From NCBI GenBank assembly GCA_030549175.1, contig JAUKUA010000004.1, forward strand, positions 2,666,001-2,730,000: DNA of 64,000 nucleotides, given 5' to 3'. Numbering within the stretch: position 1 is the first letter of the stretch; every line of letters begins with the position of its first letter. This stretch comes from Lasiosphaeris hirsuta (lineage: Eukaryota; Ascomycota; Sordariomycetes; Sordariales; Lasiosphaeriaceae). This document shows, piece after piece, positions 44,869-54,774 of this stretch. A program made the position numbers and the translations under genes. The notes beneath the pieces are model-generated. The model saw nothing but the letters and a program-made list of their open reading frames with translations, was not told the origin of the DNA and did no database searches.

Positions 44869-47780
44869 TTACATCACACTGCACTGGTCCACCTTCTTCA
44901 TGTTCTTGATCCGCCGCGGGTCGAAGTGCGTCCGTTTCTTCTTTCCCCAGTAGACAAACGCAGCCAGTACCGTGGGCGTGCTGGAAATCTTGAGTGCCTG
45001 CACCAGAGCGGCGAGGCACGCCTCGTCCTCGGTCTCCATGGCGCGAGAGACGAGTTGGACACGCTGCTGGCTGAGTCGGAGTCCCTTCCCCCCCCAGGCT
45101 GGGGTACCTCGTAAATCTCGAGGTATAGCGGATGTTCGGTATTTTTCAGTTCTTTCTCGAACTGCTTCCAATGATTCAGGATCATCATCATGACATAGAC
45201 ATAGCTGATGCCCGAGAAAGGGAGGCTGTTGTTGTTGTAGACGTCAATGTCCTCCTCGAGTGCATCCCTCACCATCCGGAGTAGCATCCGGTTGCCGTAG
45301 TCGGTGGTGGTGGGATGGCGGCCACTGATGAAGTGGGATGCTCGCGTGCGGATATTCAAGTTGTCGCTAACGGCGCTCGATTTTCGCGCGTGGTTCTGCA
45401 GCGACTCTGCTACGCACGTCGAGCGATCCACCATCTCCTCGTCGGAAGCGCCCATAGATCTACACTTTCTGACCAGGTCGGTTTCTTCCAGCCGCTTCCG
45501 GTCTGTTGTGGGATCGACAAATGTCTTCACCAGGCTCAGCCGGTGGTCGAGGAAGCACGAGTGCAAGGGAATATCCTTGTCGGGAACGCGGTCGGGTTCC
45601 CAACTGGCCGCTCGCAGCGCCGCGAGGTACGAGCCGATCTTGGGAATCCCGGCATTGGTTCCAGCCACTTGGTCGAGCCTGGCCTGCATCGTTTTGCCGA
45701 AGTTGGATTCCGGGATCACGCCATCCTGGAAGAAGTTGCCCCTGAACAAGACCAGCAACTCGGTGTATATCCCGGATTCGTAGCTGGTCATGGATTTCTT
45801 CTGCCAGAGCATGTTGTAGAGATGGACGAGAAGCACGGCCTCCGGGAGCTGCTCCAGAAGCTCGAGGCTGGCTCGGGTGACATCAGCGAGTGCTTCGGCA
45901 AGACCAGAGCCACAGAGGAAAGGCGAGTATTCCCAGAGGCCGTTGGCGTCGCTATCACTGAAGCGGGAAGGAGGGATGCCTGGGAGGCCGTGCATGTACT
46001 TGGACTCTCCCAGCCAATTTGCAAACTCGCAATGCAGTTTGTCTAGCACTGGGATGCTTGCTGAGTGCAACAGTGCGACGCCTTTCAGCTCCAACGGCGT
46101 TATCATGTTGAAGGCCTCCTTTTCCATATCCTCCATCTTCTTCTCCAGCTCCGCCTCCTCCATCCCCTCCTCTTCCATATTTTCCTGGATACACCCCTGG
46201 CAGTCCTGCCAATCAACCTGTATCAGCATCTTCAGGATGTTCGCTCCCTTCAGAAAGCCTAGGATAGAATTCTCATCCTTCCGATCGAGGAATAAGTCCA
46301 AGTCTCGACGTGGCCGGAATCCCGAGGGAGGCCTTGTCGTGACATGACCCCGGAGGGGCAGGATAGACAATCCGCGGGAGGCGGTCATGGCATCGACCAT
46401 GCATTGGAGCTGGAAGACGTGCTGGGGAAGGATCTCGCTGCGGAACTTGCTCCCTTGCTTCTGCATAGCCAGGCGTGTGACGAGGCTGGCGAAGTTGCCC
46501 AGCCCCAAGACCCGTCGGTCTTCTCCTACCAGCGACCAGTCCACCTCCTCCTCCACCATGTGCTCCTTCTCCCCGTCTGCCGTGTTGCGCTGAACGACTG
46601 GGGACGAGAAAACGTTGACAAGGTCGTAGAGCCAGTTGATGGTGTATGACCGCCGCCACTCTAGTCGTTCCTTGTTGGTAGCTCGCCCGAGGTCGAGATG
46701 GGGATTCCAGTTCTTGATTTGCTTCATCATCCGCTTCGTCGGCTTGCCGTTTCGATTCTTCTGGAAGTCGGACACGAAATCGACGAGAGCGTCGTACGCA
46801 TGTAGTAGGAGCTGTTCCTGGAGGTCAACCTTGGCAGGCGTTGGGCTTTTGCCTATGATTTTGTCACCCTGAAAGTAGTGAAAAGAGAGCTTGAGCGCGT
46901 CCTGCGCCGTCTCCAGGCTCCCACGGGTGATGTGGTGAATCAGAGCGCCGTACGACTCCTGCCCAGGAAAGTCGGTGGACATGGCGGTTACGGAGCGCTC
47001 AATCACGCTGATGGCCACGTTGGATACTGCGGCCGCGATGGCGCTGTTGAGGCCGCCGTAAGCGACTTTCTTCCATAGGTCCTGGACCTCATCCCGCAGC
47101 GTAGCCCACTCGTAGATGATGGAAGAGACGGCCAGGTACTGGTCGGTGACGGTGCCGTCGGAGTCCCGAATGAAGCAATAATCCTCCATGGAAATCTGCT
47201 TGCCTTTTTTCTGGCCTTGCCTCGCCTCTTTGCCCTTTTCCTCAGCGCTGCTATTTAGTTGTCCATCTTGCTCGACTGGGCTCGACCCGTCCTGGCCCAA
47301 CTCCTCATCGCTGAGAGTATCGAGGATGGCGAATTGGTTGGAGAAGAGGGCTTGCTCGAGCTCCTCGGCATAGTTGGAGCTCGGGCGTGTAGGATCATAC
47401 AAGTCGGTACCGCCGAGGGCCTTGAAAGCTTCGGTTAGGACTGAGATGAAATAAAGGTGAGAGGCGTTGCTCTTTTCAAGTTCCGGGTCGGGCCGTTCCG
47501 CCACGAGCGCCTGGAAATTCCGGTAGCTGGTTGTTCGGGCGTCTATGACGGAACAAAACATCTGAAGGATAGCTGGAGGAGTGGGCGAGAGGTTTTTGGC
47601 GATGAGCTTGCACAAAGGGACAAGGCTTGCGATGGTAATCTGGCCGGTGAGGTTTGGGGTACAGGGGACGTCGTGTGGCAGCACGACGGCCTGCGAGATG
47701 ATCTCATTGGAGGTTTTGACGATCCAATAAATCAAACGACCCGTGTCCCGCTTATAGCTAAGATACGGATTGAGCCCCAT
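44869..47780 (-). CDS. DUF6604 protein with a frameshift at a G8 run
   Basis: The start is placed at the ATG at 47780 (MGLNPYLSYKRDTGRLIYWI). This puts the DUF6604 signature, a YxxYKRDT..L..WL type N-terminus, at residue 1; the frame is open upstream to 47930. The long frame runs about 960 helical residues with acidic linkers (EEKGKEARQGQKKGK, ENMEEEGMEEAELEKK). At a G8 tract (minus strand; C8 at 45088-45095) the frame becomes Arg/Ser junk. In the next frame the protein-like sequence continues as GKGLRLSQQRVQLVSRAMET, then AALVQALKISS, FVYWGKKKRTHFDPRR and a stop at 44869. One extra or one missing G therefore separates the two parts. A C-terminal FVYWG..RR patch is what I expect for the family. 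DUF6604 has no established biochemical role and is often found at the N-terminus of large fungal proteins. It is either a recent null allele or a homopolymer sequencing error. Confidence 0.7.
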
Positions 47781-48303
47781 GCTGTCCGGTTGTGAGAGGA
47801 ATGTGGTTAGCCGAGAAGGCCGGGGAAATGGCTGGAGGAGGGAAAGTTGAGGGAGGGAAGAGTGGAAAAGGTGTCTGGTTCTGAGTTGCGCATGCCTAAA
47901 AATGGGGTGTAAGCTGCGTTGTGATTGCATTTTCTAATTGTGCTTTTTGCGTGTCTCTTTGTACTACGTTTTGTTCCCCACTCTCCACTGGGGTGGTAGA
48001 AAAAAAAAAAGCCAACGGTCGCCTGAGGCAGAACACTCTTTTCAGTTCGATTTTTTTTTAGTGAGGTGTGGGGCAGAGAAAGGTGATTGTCCATCTGATG
48101 TCGAGAGGACGTCGGTGCTTTTGACGCTCCTTTTTGTTGATTTTGTGGGGCTGCGGGCTGTTTGGTGCCTTCCACTCGCACCCGCGGGACTTTGCAAATT
48201 GCTCCCAAATCCAATTCCAGCGTCACCTCAACATCTCACTCTCCATCACCACAGCGCACAACCAATGCGCAATTAATTCGATTTGCTATCGATTCCCAGT
48301 CAA
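47781..48303. other. Upstream region of the DUF6604 gene
   Basis: Contains A10 and T9 runs (48000-48060) and CT-rich tracts. Likely promoter/5' UTR of the DUF6604 gene. No other gene. Confidence 0.4.
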
Positions 48304-49961
48304 GATGCCGCGCAGACCACAGACAGTTCGGCGACGTTCGCGTCGGTGAGACCGACGAAGAGCGGTACCGTCGAATGCGGCGAGACGAGGCGTTACGATA
48401 CCTCGCGGCGGTCGGCACTCTAAGCGAGTCCGCGGGCAGCAAGAGCAGCACCCTGGTTCCGAAGACGACCATCTCCTTGGCGATTCAAGCGGCAGCGACA
48501 TCAACACATAATGACCAGTTCAAGACACCATCGATCTCGAAATCTCCGAGCCAGAAGTCGAGCCGGAGATGGCACCCGCAGTGACCCCCCTCGATCCGTT
48601 CAAGAGCTTTGTCACACTCTGCGCTGTCCCATGATCCGAACATCTCTCAGCCGTACACCTTGATCTCGAGTTCCCCGCGGGCCGATCGACGTGACATTAG
48701 TGCCTAGCAGGACGAGGAGTTGGCAGACGAGTACCACCAGTGTAACCAGCCGTAATCGGCAGGATCCAAAGCAGCAACTTCTACCACGCAGTCAACGATG
48801 GCGGCACCCTTCCCACTCGCGATGGTCGTATGGCCGACAGTTTCAAAGCGCACCTACGCCGTGCGTGCCGAGGACTACGGTAGACGGGAGCCGTGTGGGC
48901 AAGTGGAGGCGGCCGCCAGGGAGAACCAGCTCATTCTGAGAACGAGCGGCGAGCGAGAATGTGAGACAAAATGTGTTCTTGGCGTTTCCCGGGCCGGCCT
49001 ACTAGTCTCGCATGACTTTAGTCATCGAGAACTCCCGCCACTCATCGATTTTCGGCATCAGACTTGTGATTCGGTATTGTTTCGATGCTGCGATCAAAAG
49101 TGAGGAGTTTCCCGGACCCAGCTGAGGAAGACTGATCCGTCTTGTTCTCGACGCCCAGTAGATGTAGGTGATCCGACCCCAACACGGGCTCAAGAGTCTT
49201 GAGGATAATGCCCTCACTGACAGCACCGCCGAGAACCGGCTCTGTGCCGACACCAGGCTCAGCTGTCACCACGACAGTGATAACTGTCTGGCAAGTCGAC
49301 AAACGTCAGAAACAGGGCCCGGAGTGACAGGACCGAAACCTGTCGGCGAGAAAGGGTCATCCTAGGCGCCTCAAGCGGAGAGTTCGTCACGCTCATGCTC
49401 AATCTGACGGCGCCGTCCTGAGGAGGGCCTCGTTGATGTTCTATTCGATACATCAGGACAACTCTTGATCAGCATTATCAAGGTTCGATGACTCACGGAA
49501 GACGAAGAAGATCTGGATTGTTCAAGTCTCGAAATAGGACGTTGCGGCTGGAACGGCGATTGTTCGTCGACGAAGAGAACCTACGTAGGCAGCTCCGCTC
49601 TCAGGCGTCACGCCTATTACCTAACCAGCTTAATGAATACACTGATAACTCCACCCACCATTGCTACCTATAAAATACCCACGTCTAATCCTTCTTGGTA
49701 TCAGGCCCCCTCGCCTTGCCATCGTATTTGAAGGGCTTGCCCGAGTTCCTCCCACTGCCGTTGTCATTCAGCTTCGGCTTGTCAGGGCAAAGATTTCGTC
49801 GCGTAGAATTAAAATTTAACTCGGGTATATTAAAGTTAAGCCTTAAAAACAATTAGTAGTTTAGTATATCTGTTAACGGTAGTTACTTAGATAGGTAGAG
49901 GAAAACGGTATACTTAGCAGTAGCCTAGTGTCTTGAAAATGAGTCCGTAACTCACATACAC
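48304..49961. other. Unassigned, probably decayed mobile DNA
   Basis: Open frames at 48162-48584 and 48798-49103 (plus) are Arg/Ser-rich and start well (MPRRPQTV at 48304 in one frame) but carry no domain I recognise and end abruptly. 49780-49960 is AT-rich and stop-filled. Part of this may be a gag-like relic, but I cannot support that. Confidence 0.3.
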
Positions 49962-50090
49962 TGTGACGGCTGGCACACATGCCACACACCGTCACGTAAA
50001 CTCCCTCTACCTGGAAGATAACCATTCACTGGCAGTATGGGTTGCCAAACCATTCACTGGAAGAACAAGTGGTCCGAGCAACCTAGGACC
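49962..50090. mobile_element. Truncated copy of the TGTGACGGC element
   Basis: Begins TGTGACGGCTGGCACACATGCC and continues with CGTCACGTAAACTCC and CCATTCACTGGCAGTATGG, as in the copy at 43564. It breaks off at AACCTAGGACC, where the next copy starts. Confidence 0.7.
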
Positions 50091-50334
50091 TGTGACGGCT
50101 GGCACACGCCGTCACGTAAATTCCTCCTACCTCGAAGAGAGCCATTCACTGCCAGCATGGAACCAGACCATTCACTAGAAGGACGAGTAGCCCGAGCTGC
50201 CTAGGACTCCTACATAAGTCCAGAACCCGGCCACCACTCGTTCTTCCTCCTCCTCTCTTTCCTTAGCTTTTTTTTTCACAATCAAGGATAGGTAATTGTA
50301 GGCTTGCCTCTCTTTATCCTGACCTGCCGTGACA
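50091..50334. mobile_element. Near full-length copy of the TGTGACGGC element
   Basis: A 244-bp unit starting TGTGACGGCTGGCACACGCC and ending GACCTGCCGTGACA. It closely matches 43564-43803 along its length. The ends TGTGACGGC and GCCGTGACA are inverted with one mismatch. It sits directly behind a truncated copy in the same orientation. Confidence 0.7.
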
Positions 50335-50623
50335 TACTCCGCATTTTAGACCACTGTAACTATAGTTGGGTTCTTAGCTATCTTCTCTCATATCTTCCTA
50401 TATCTTATCAAAGCTTACCATTTTACCTTTACTTTAACTTAGTACTACGTTAAGCAAATTCTTTTAATAGAAATATCCGTAGTAACAGAAAATCTCACTT
50501 TTAAGATTATAGCCGATGTAAGTTGCCCATCTTCCGTAGGCAGAGGGACTGGAGGGTAGGCCGGCTTATCCGAAAGGGACGGTCCTTCACAAAGCGGTGC
50601 AAATATTAAACCCAATTCAAAAG
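50335..50623. other. AT-rich intergenic
   Basis: Nothing recognised; lies between the element copies and the 3' end of the SDR gene. Confidence 0.4.
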
Positions 50624-51607
50624 CTAAAAGGGAATCCTGCTCCCATCCCAGTTAAAGAATGCCCCATTGTCCCTGGGAGTGAGCCCCTTGATCAGTTCCA
50701 TCATCCCTGCAATACACGTATCCATATCGTCCTCTCCATCCCAGCCTGTCAGTCGCGTAGAAATGAAGCCAGGGTCAACACACACCACGGTGACCTTGCG
50801 ACCCTCCTTTTCCCACTCACGCGCCATAGTCACGGCGCCTTGATTGAGCGCGGCTTTGGCCATTCGGTAGGCCATGCATGTGCCGAAGGTGTTTGCTATT
50901 CATAATTAAATGTGAGTTTTGATGGGTTTTGCTCCCGCATTTTATAGTCGTTGTAAATAAGGAGGCGAGAAAGCAGGGAGAGGCGTATTGACCCTTCAGC
51001 CGACCTGAGCATTGAGATAAAGGCCTCTGAGGAGCCATAACGATGCAAAAAATAAAAAAAATAAGACAAATAACGCCCATTGGAACAAACTGGGTCGAAG
51101 GACACTCACTGGAGATAGAACCAAAGTCTGAAGAGATATTTATGACCTTTGCATTGGGCGCCTGCTCGAGGTTCGGAAAGAAGTGTTTGATGGCCAGAAG
51201 CGGCCCTACCGCCATGACGCGGAACTTCTCAACCATCATGTCGCCCGCCTGCTCGAGCCAGGGCTTTGGATGGGGCGAGAGTCCGCCAACGTTGATGAGC
51301 ATATCGAGAGGTTTGTTAATGCTGTATCTAGCGGCGGCCCTTTCGATGGTGCTCTCGTCGAGATAGTCGAGCTCGAGGATCTTCGCCCCTGTCTTTTCCA
51401 GGTCGCTCACTGTGGGATCCTTCTCTGATCGAGTTTGCGGACGAATTGTGCCGGTCACATCCCATGCTTCACCCAGGAAGGCCTTAAGGAGGTTGAATCC
51501 AATTCCGCGGTTCGCTCCTGGATGGCGCGGGGCTCAGTATGCATCCTCCGTAGCTTTCTCCAACAGGAAGTGTACTCGCCGACGATGAGAACGCTCTTTG
51601 TCGTCAT
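50624..51607 (-). CDS. Short-chain dehydrogenase/reductase with a GC-AG intron
   Basis: Exons 51607-51580, 51517-51110 and 50895-50624 join to 235 residues. Exon 1 (MTTKSVLIVG) meets exon 2 to give LIVGANRGIGFNLLKAF, the TGxxxGxG-type cofactor loop, only if the first intron (62 nt) uses a GC donor (GCGAGT) with a normal CAG acceptor. A GT donor cannot restore the frame. Further motifs are LDMLINVGG (NNAG position), AKVINISSDFGSIS (catalytic Ser region) and YRMAK (the Tyr and Lys of YxxxK). DPGFISTRLTGW is the usual PG motif after the active site. The second intron is 214 nt. The enzyme is probably a cytosolic NAD(P)-dependent reductase of unknown substrate. The start ATG is the only one in frame with the Rossmann strand. 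Confidence 0.82.
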
Positions 51608-52471
51608 TTCGGTGTCCGCCTGCCTTGTCGACTTTGGTCTCCAGAATGCGATGTGCAGAGGAAACAACATTTTAGCGTCGGTATAAGTAACGAACTGGGA
51701 AATTATTCAATGGTCAGGCCTGGCGGATGGAACGTGGTTTGTGTGAGAAGTTGTCGCTCAACCGAGATTCTCGTTCGTCTCACAGAAAGGTGCGCGACAG
51801 TGCGACAGTGCGACGACAGTGCGACAGTGCGACGACAGTGCGACAGTGCAACCGTGCGACCGTGTCAAGAAGCCTTTTGGGATTGCGGTGCTAGCGAATG
51901 GCAGCCGTCCCGGTTGGGGAGCCTGCTTAATGGATATATCAGTTTGTGAAACCACCGGTGACGCCCGACTCAAGTGGTGCAGCTTGCTGCGTCACGGCGC
52001 CGACACCCACAAGTACCGCTGTCACATGATAGCACCTTTCCTAATGACTTTCTTGAGCCATTCAAATGGATGTAGGCCTGGTGTTGTGCGGCTCTCCTTT
52101 CTCGCCCTACCTTTGCATGGTTGGCAGCCAAATAAGCCAGCGTGCGTTGTCGACGTCGCCCGCGTGAGTCTTGGCACCAAACAACCTCAAAAGGACCAGC
52201 CAATCATCAATTCTACACACCCGAACCCTTGTCTCGTCTCGGAGGTTTTGCCACGAAAAGGGGCCAATTCGCAGCCTTGGTTTGCCTCACCCGTCACATT
52301 GACACGCATCCGAAGAATATGTCGCCGGGTACTTAAACCGACGGTGCTCCTCGCCTGTGCTCGAACCGACCAGCGAAATAGCCCAGCACCGACAAGTTTC
52401 CTAGGTTGCTGCCAGTCTAGAACAGCTCTTATGCTCTTTTCTCCTTGCGCCCGGTGCTTTGAATAGAGTGG
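51608..52471. other. Intergenic between divergent SDR and CorA-like genes
   Basis: Contains a GTGCGACA minisatellite at 51790-51864. No gene recognised. Presumably holds both promoters. Confidence 0.4.
51790..51864 (+). repeat. Minisatellite with alternating 8- and 11-bp units
   Basis: GTGCGACA (8 bp) and GTGCGACGACA (11 bp) alternate, giving a 19-bp higher-order unit. The array decays to GTGCAACC and GTGCGACC at the end. Confidence 0.85.
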
Positions 52472-53971
52472 ATGGCGCTCCCAACCCGACAGCCAGGCCC
52501 AAGATCCACCGCCCCCGGCGCTGGTGAGTGTGGATTTGTTTTCTCCATACGTGCATTGACGGAGGGAAATACAAGGCTGATCTGTCTGTCACCCCAGAAG
52601 GAACGAGGCGGGAGTTCGCCGATGAGATCCGACGGTTCGCTGGGCGGAAGGCAGAAGCGCATCTCTTTTCCGGAGAGCACTTTGAGTCCCTGAGCAAGCT
52701 ATTCCAAACGGCGTCGGAACCATGGCCCGGGTCGAGTATTTCATTTGGTTCCAAGTCGATGTTGGTCGTGCCAACGGCAGTCCCAGAGTTCCCAGAGTTC
52801 CCACCAGTACACCTCGTCACCAACGACGTGAATTCGAGCCCCCAAAGAAACGGCAGCAATGCCAGCGCCGACAGGCCAAGGTCGGTCATGTCTTCTGTCG
52901 CTGTCAGCGTGCGAGACGACCTGAGAAAAATCCTCGCCCAGCACGCGCCGACCAATAATTCGGGCCTGCTCGTCTTTCTCTCCGGCTGGCAGTCGCCCGC
53001 CTGGCTACGCATCCTGGGTGCTGAGTGCGGCATCGATCCCGAGATGATGCGGCGCCACCTGAGCTTTCTCGCACACGAACGCAAGTTCTACGATCAGCCG
53101 CCACTACCGTCCCACCAGCATGACAACTGGCGGATCCGGACCGTGACTATTTGCAAGCTCACCAATAACGCGCTGAACCCTGACGAGGTCAAACGCTGCC
53201 GCGAAGGTGCCGACCGCGACGTGCGGAAATACCTCCTCTCATTCCGGCCCGGCTCCCGGGTCGGAAGCTCAATCATTCGGCGCTACTCTGTGATAGACGA
53301 GAAGACCTTGGCCATTGAGCAGGACATCTCATTTTGTGTTACCGCTAGGAGAGACGGAGGCTGGGTTGGTAAGGCTCGGGCGCCCGGAATAACCTCCCCC
53401 CCCCCTTTCCCTTTCTAGACGTGCTTTTTTTCCTGACGCATTTATATTTTCAGGCACCATCTGGACGGATAGCGGGATCCCTTTCGATTGCATAGCGACA
53501 TTGGGCCTCAGGATGTCCTCTGGCGCCTCTGTGAGGGGATGCGACCAACGCTACATACCTCTTGTCCTGCACAGGCCCAAGATCGCCATGTCACGGCCAG
53601 AACTGCCATCGCCACCAGTGCCACCAGCCCCGTCAACGGCTCCGTGCCCGCTCCTCTTCCACCTCCCGAGCCAGTACGGCTCAACGCTGGACTCGGACCT
53701 CGCACGTGTCGATGCCCTTTACGCCTTTAGCGAAATAATCTCCATCGCCGCGAGCTCGGAGAACAAGCTCCTCAACCTCGTCAAGGAACGCATCGACATT
53801 GGGCTGCGCGCCTTCCACGGCGTCGAGGAGTCGTCTCTGGAGAACCTGCAGTATCTAGCGACGCTGCTCCAGGGCATCAATGAGCGCAGCGAGGAGGTGG
53901 TGTGCCTCATCGAGAACGAGGCCTACTCCAAGTGGCCTTCCGCAGCAGCGACAACGGTTCAAGCGAAAGCC

Positions 53972-54011
<40 letters not shown>

Positions 54012-54457
54012 AACAGGAACAGGAACAGGAACAGGAGCAGGGACAGGAACAGGAACAGGCGCAAACAGACCACGAACAACAACGGCAAGCGGAGATGCGC
54101 GAGGTGACACGACAGCTCCTCCTCGACGACTACCGCTCCATTCTTCGCCGGGCCAAATCGCTCAAGGGAGTTGTGCGCGAGGCCATCGCCACCATCACAG
54201 CCGAGGTCATGACGCAGAATGCGAAGAGATCTAACAAACTGAGCCGCAAGGTCGGCCGCATCACGGTGCTGGCATACTTCTTCTTGCCACTCTCGTTTGT
54301 TACTTCCATCTACGGCATGAATTTTGTGAGTTTTGGGGACGCTGCGTCTGGGTTTCCCTGGAAGAGCGTTGTCGCCTTCTCGGGCACTCTGCTTGCCATT
54401 TTTTGCCTGTCCGTTTTCATGTTTTTTTGGGATGAGATTCCGTGGCCGTCGGCGTGA
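52472..54457 (+). CDS. CorA-like membrane protein with a Gln/Glu repeat
   Basis: Proposed exons are 52472-52523, 52565-53368 and 53454-54457, giving 619 residues. The second intron (85 nt, GTAAGG donor, CTGAC branch, CAG) is firm: it joins GGWV to GTIWTDSGIPFD. The first intron would be only 41 nt, so the start is less sure. The N-terminal 300 residues are soluble. The C-terminal part has a long helix and a Gln/Glu-rich segment encoded by a CAGGGA/CAGGAA hexamer array. SNKLSRKVGRITVLAYFFLP, SFVTSIYGMNF and a second helix before FFWDEIPW follow. The YGMN motif between two C-terminal transmembrane helices is the hallmark of the CorA metal-ion transporter superfamily. Fungal CorA-like proteins of this long type are abundant near allorecognition genes; ion transport by them is not established. 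The gene converges with the NLR gene. Confidence 0.82.
53969..54060 (+). repeat. In-frame hexanucleotide repeat encoding Gln-Gly/Gln-Glu
   Basis: About fifteen units of CAGGGA or CAGGAA inside the CorA-like CDS. Hexamer steps keep the frame, so length changes would vary the Gln-rich segment without breaking the protein. Confidence 0.9.
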
Positions 54458-54774
54458 TCAGATCGAGGACAAGACTCAGCGGAGAGGAGAATGGGGCAGC
54501 CGAAATAAACTCGCCGAAGCCTTCCACGAGAGGAAGGCCCCCTAACTCTACTTTCTTTTCTCGGTATAGAGGTATTGCAATCTTCCCTCGCTAAAATAGC
54601 ATAGACTCTCGTCGGATTGGACTTTCCATGTCCCTGATAAACCACTGCAATTTATGAGTTCCCATCGACACGGTCTCTTGTGAATCCCTGGCCCACCGCG
54701 GTCCCCTAAGATCTTGGATGATGATGATGGAGAAGAGAAGTGCCTACCGCTCACCAACTCCCAACAACCTAGAC
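54458..54774. other. Intergenic between convergent CorA-like and NLR genes
   Basis: Terminator region for both genes. A strong GTAAGT overlaps the NLR stop codon, so a further 3' exon within 54548-54745 (minus strand) cannot be excluded. Confidence 0.4.

Noticed and set aside
49962..50334. CRISPR-like or regulatory direct repeats
   Set aside because: The repeats are two copies of a transposon-like unit with inverted ends, also found at 43564; no spacer structure, and the organism is eukaryotic.
53902..54234. Gly-Thr dipeptide repeat protein in another frame
   Set aside because: A frame shadow of the hexamer repeat within the CorA-like CDS.
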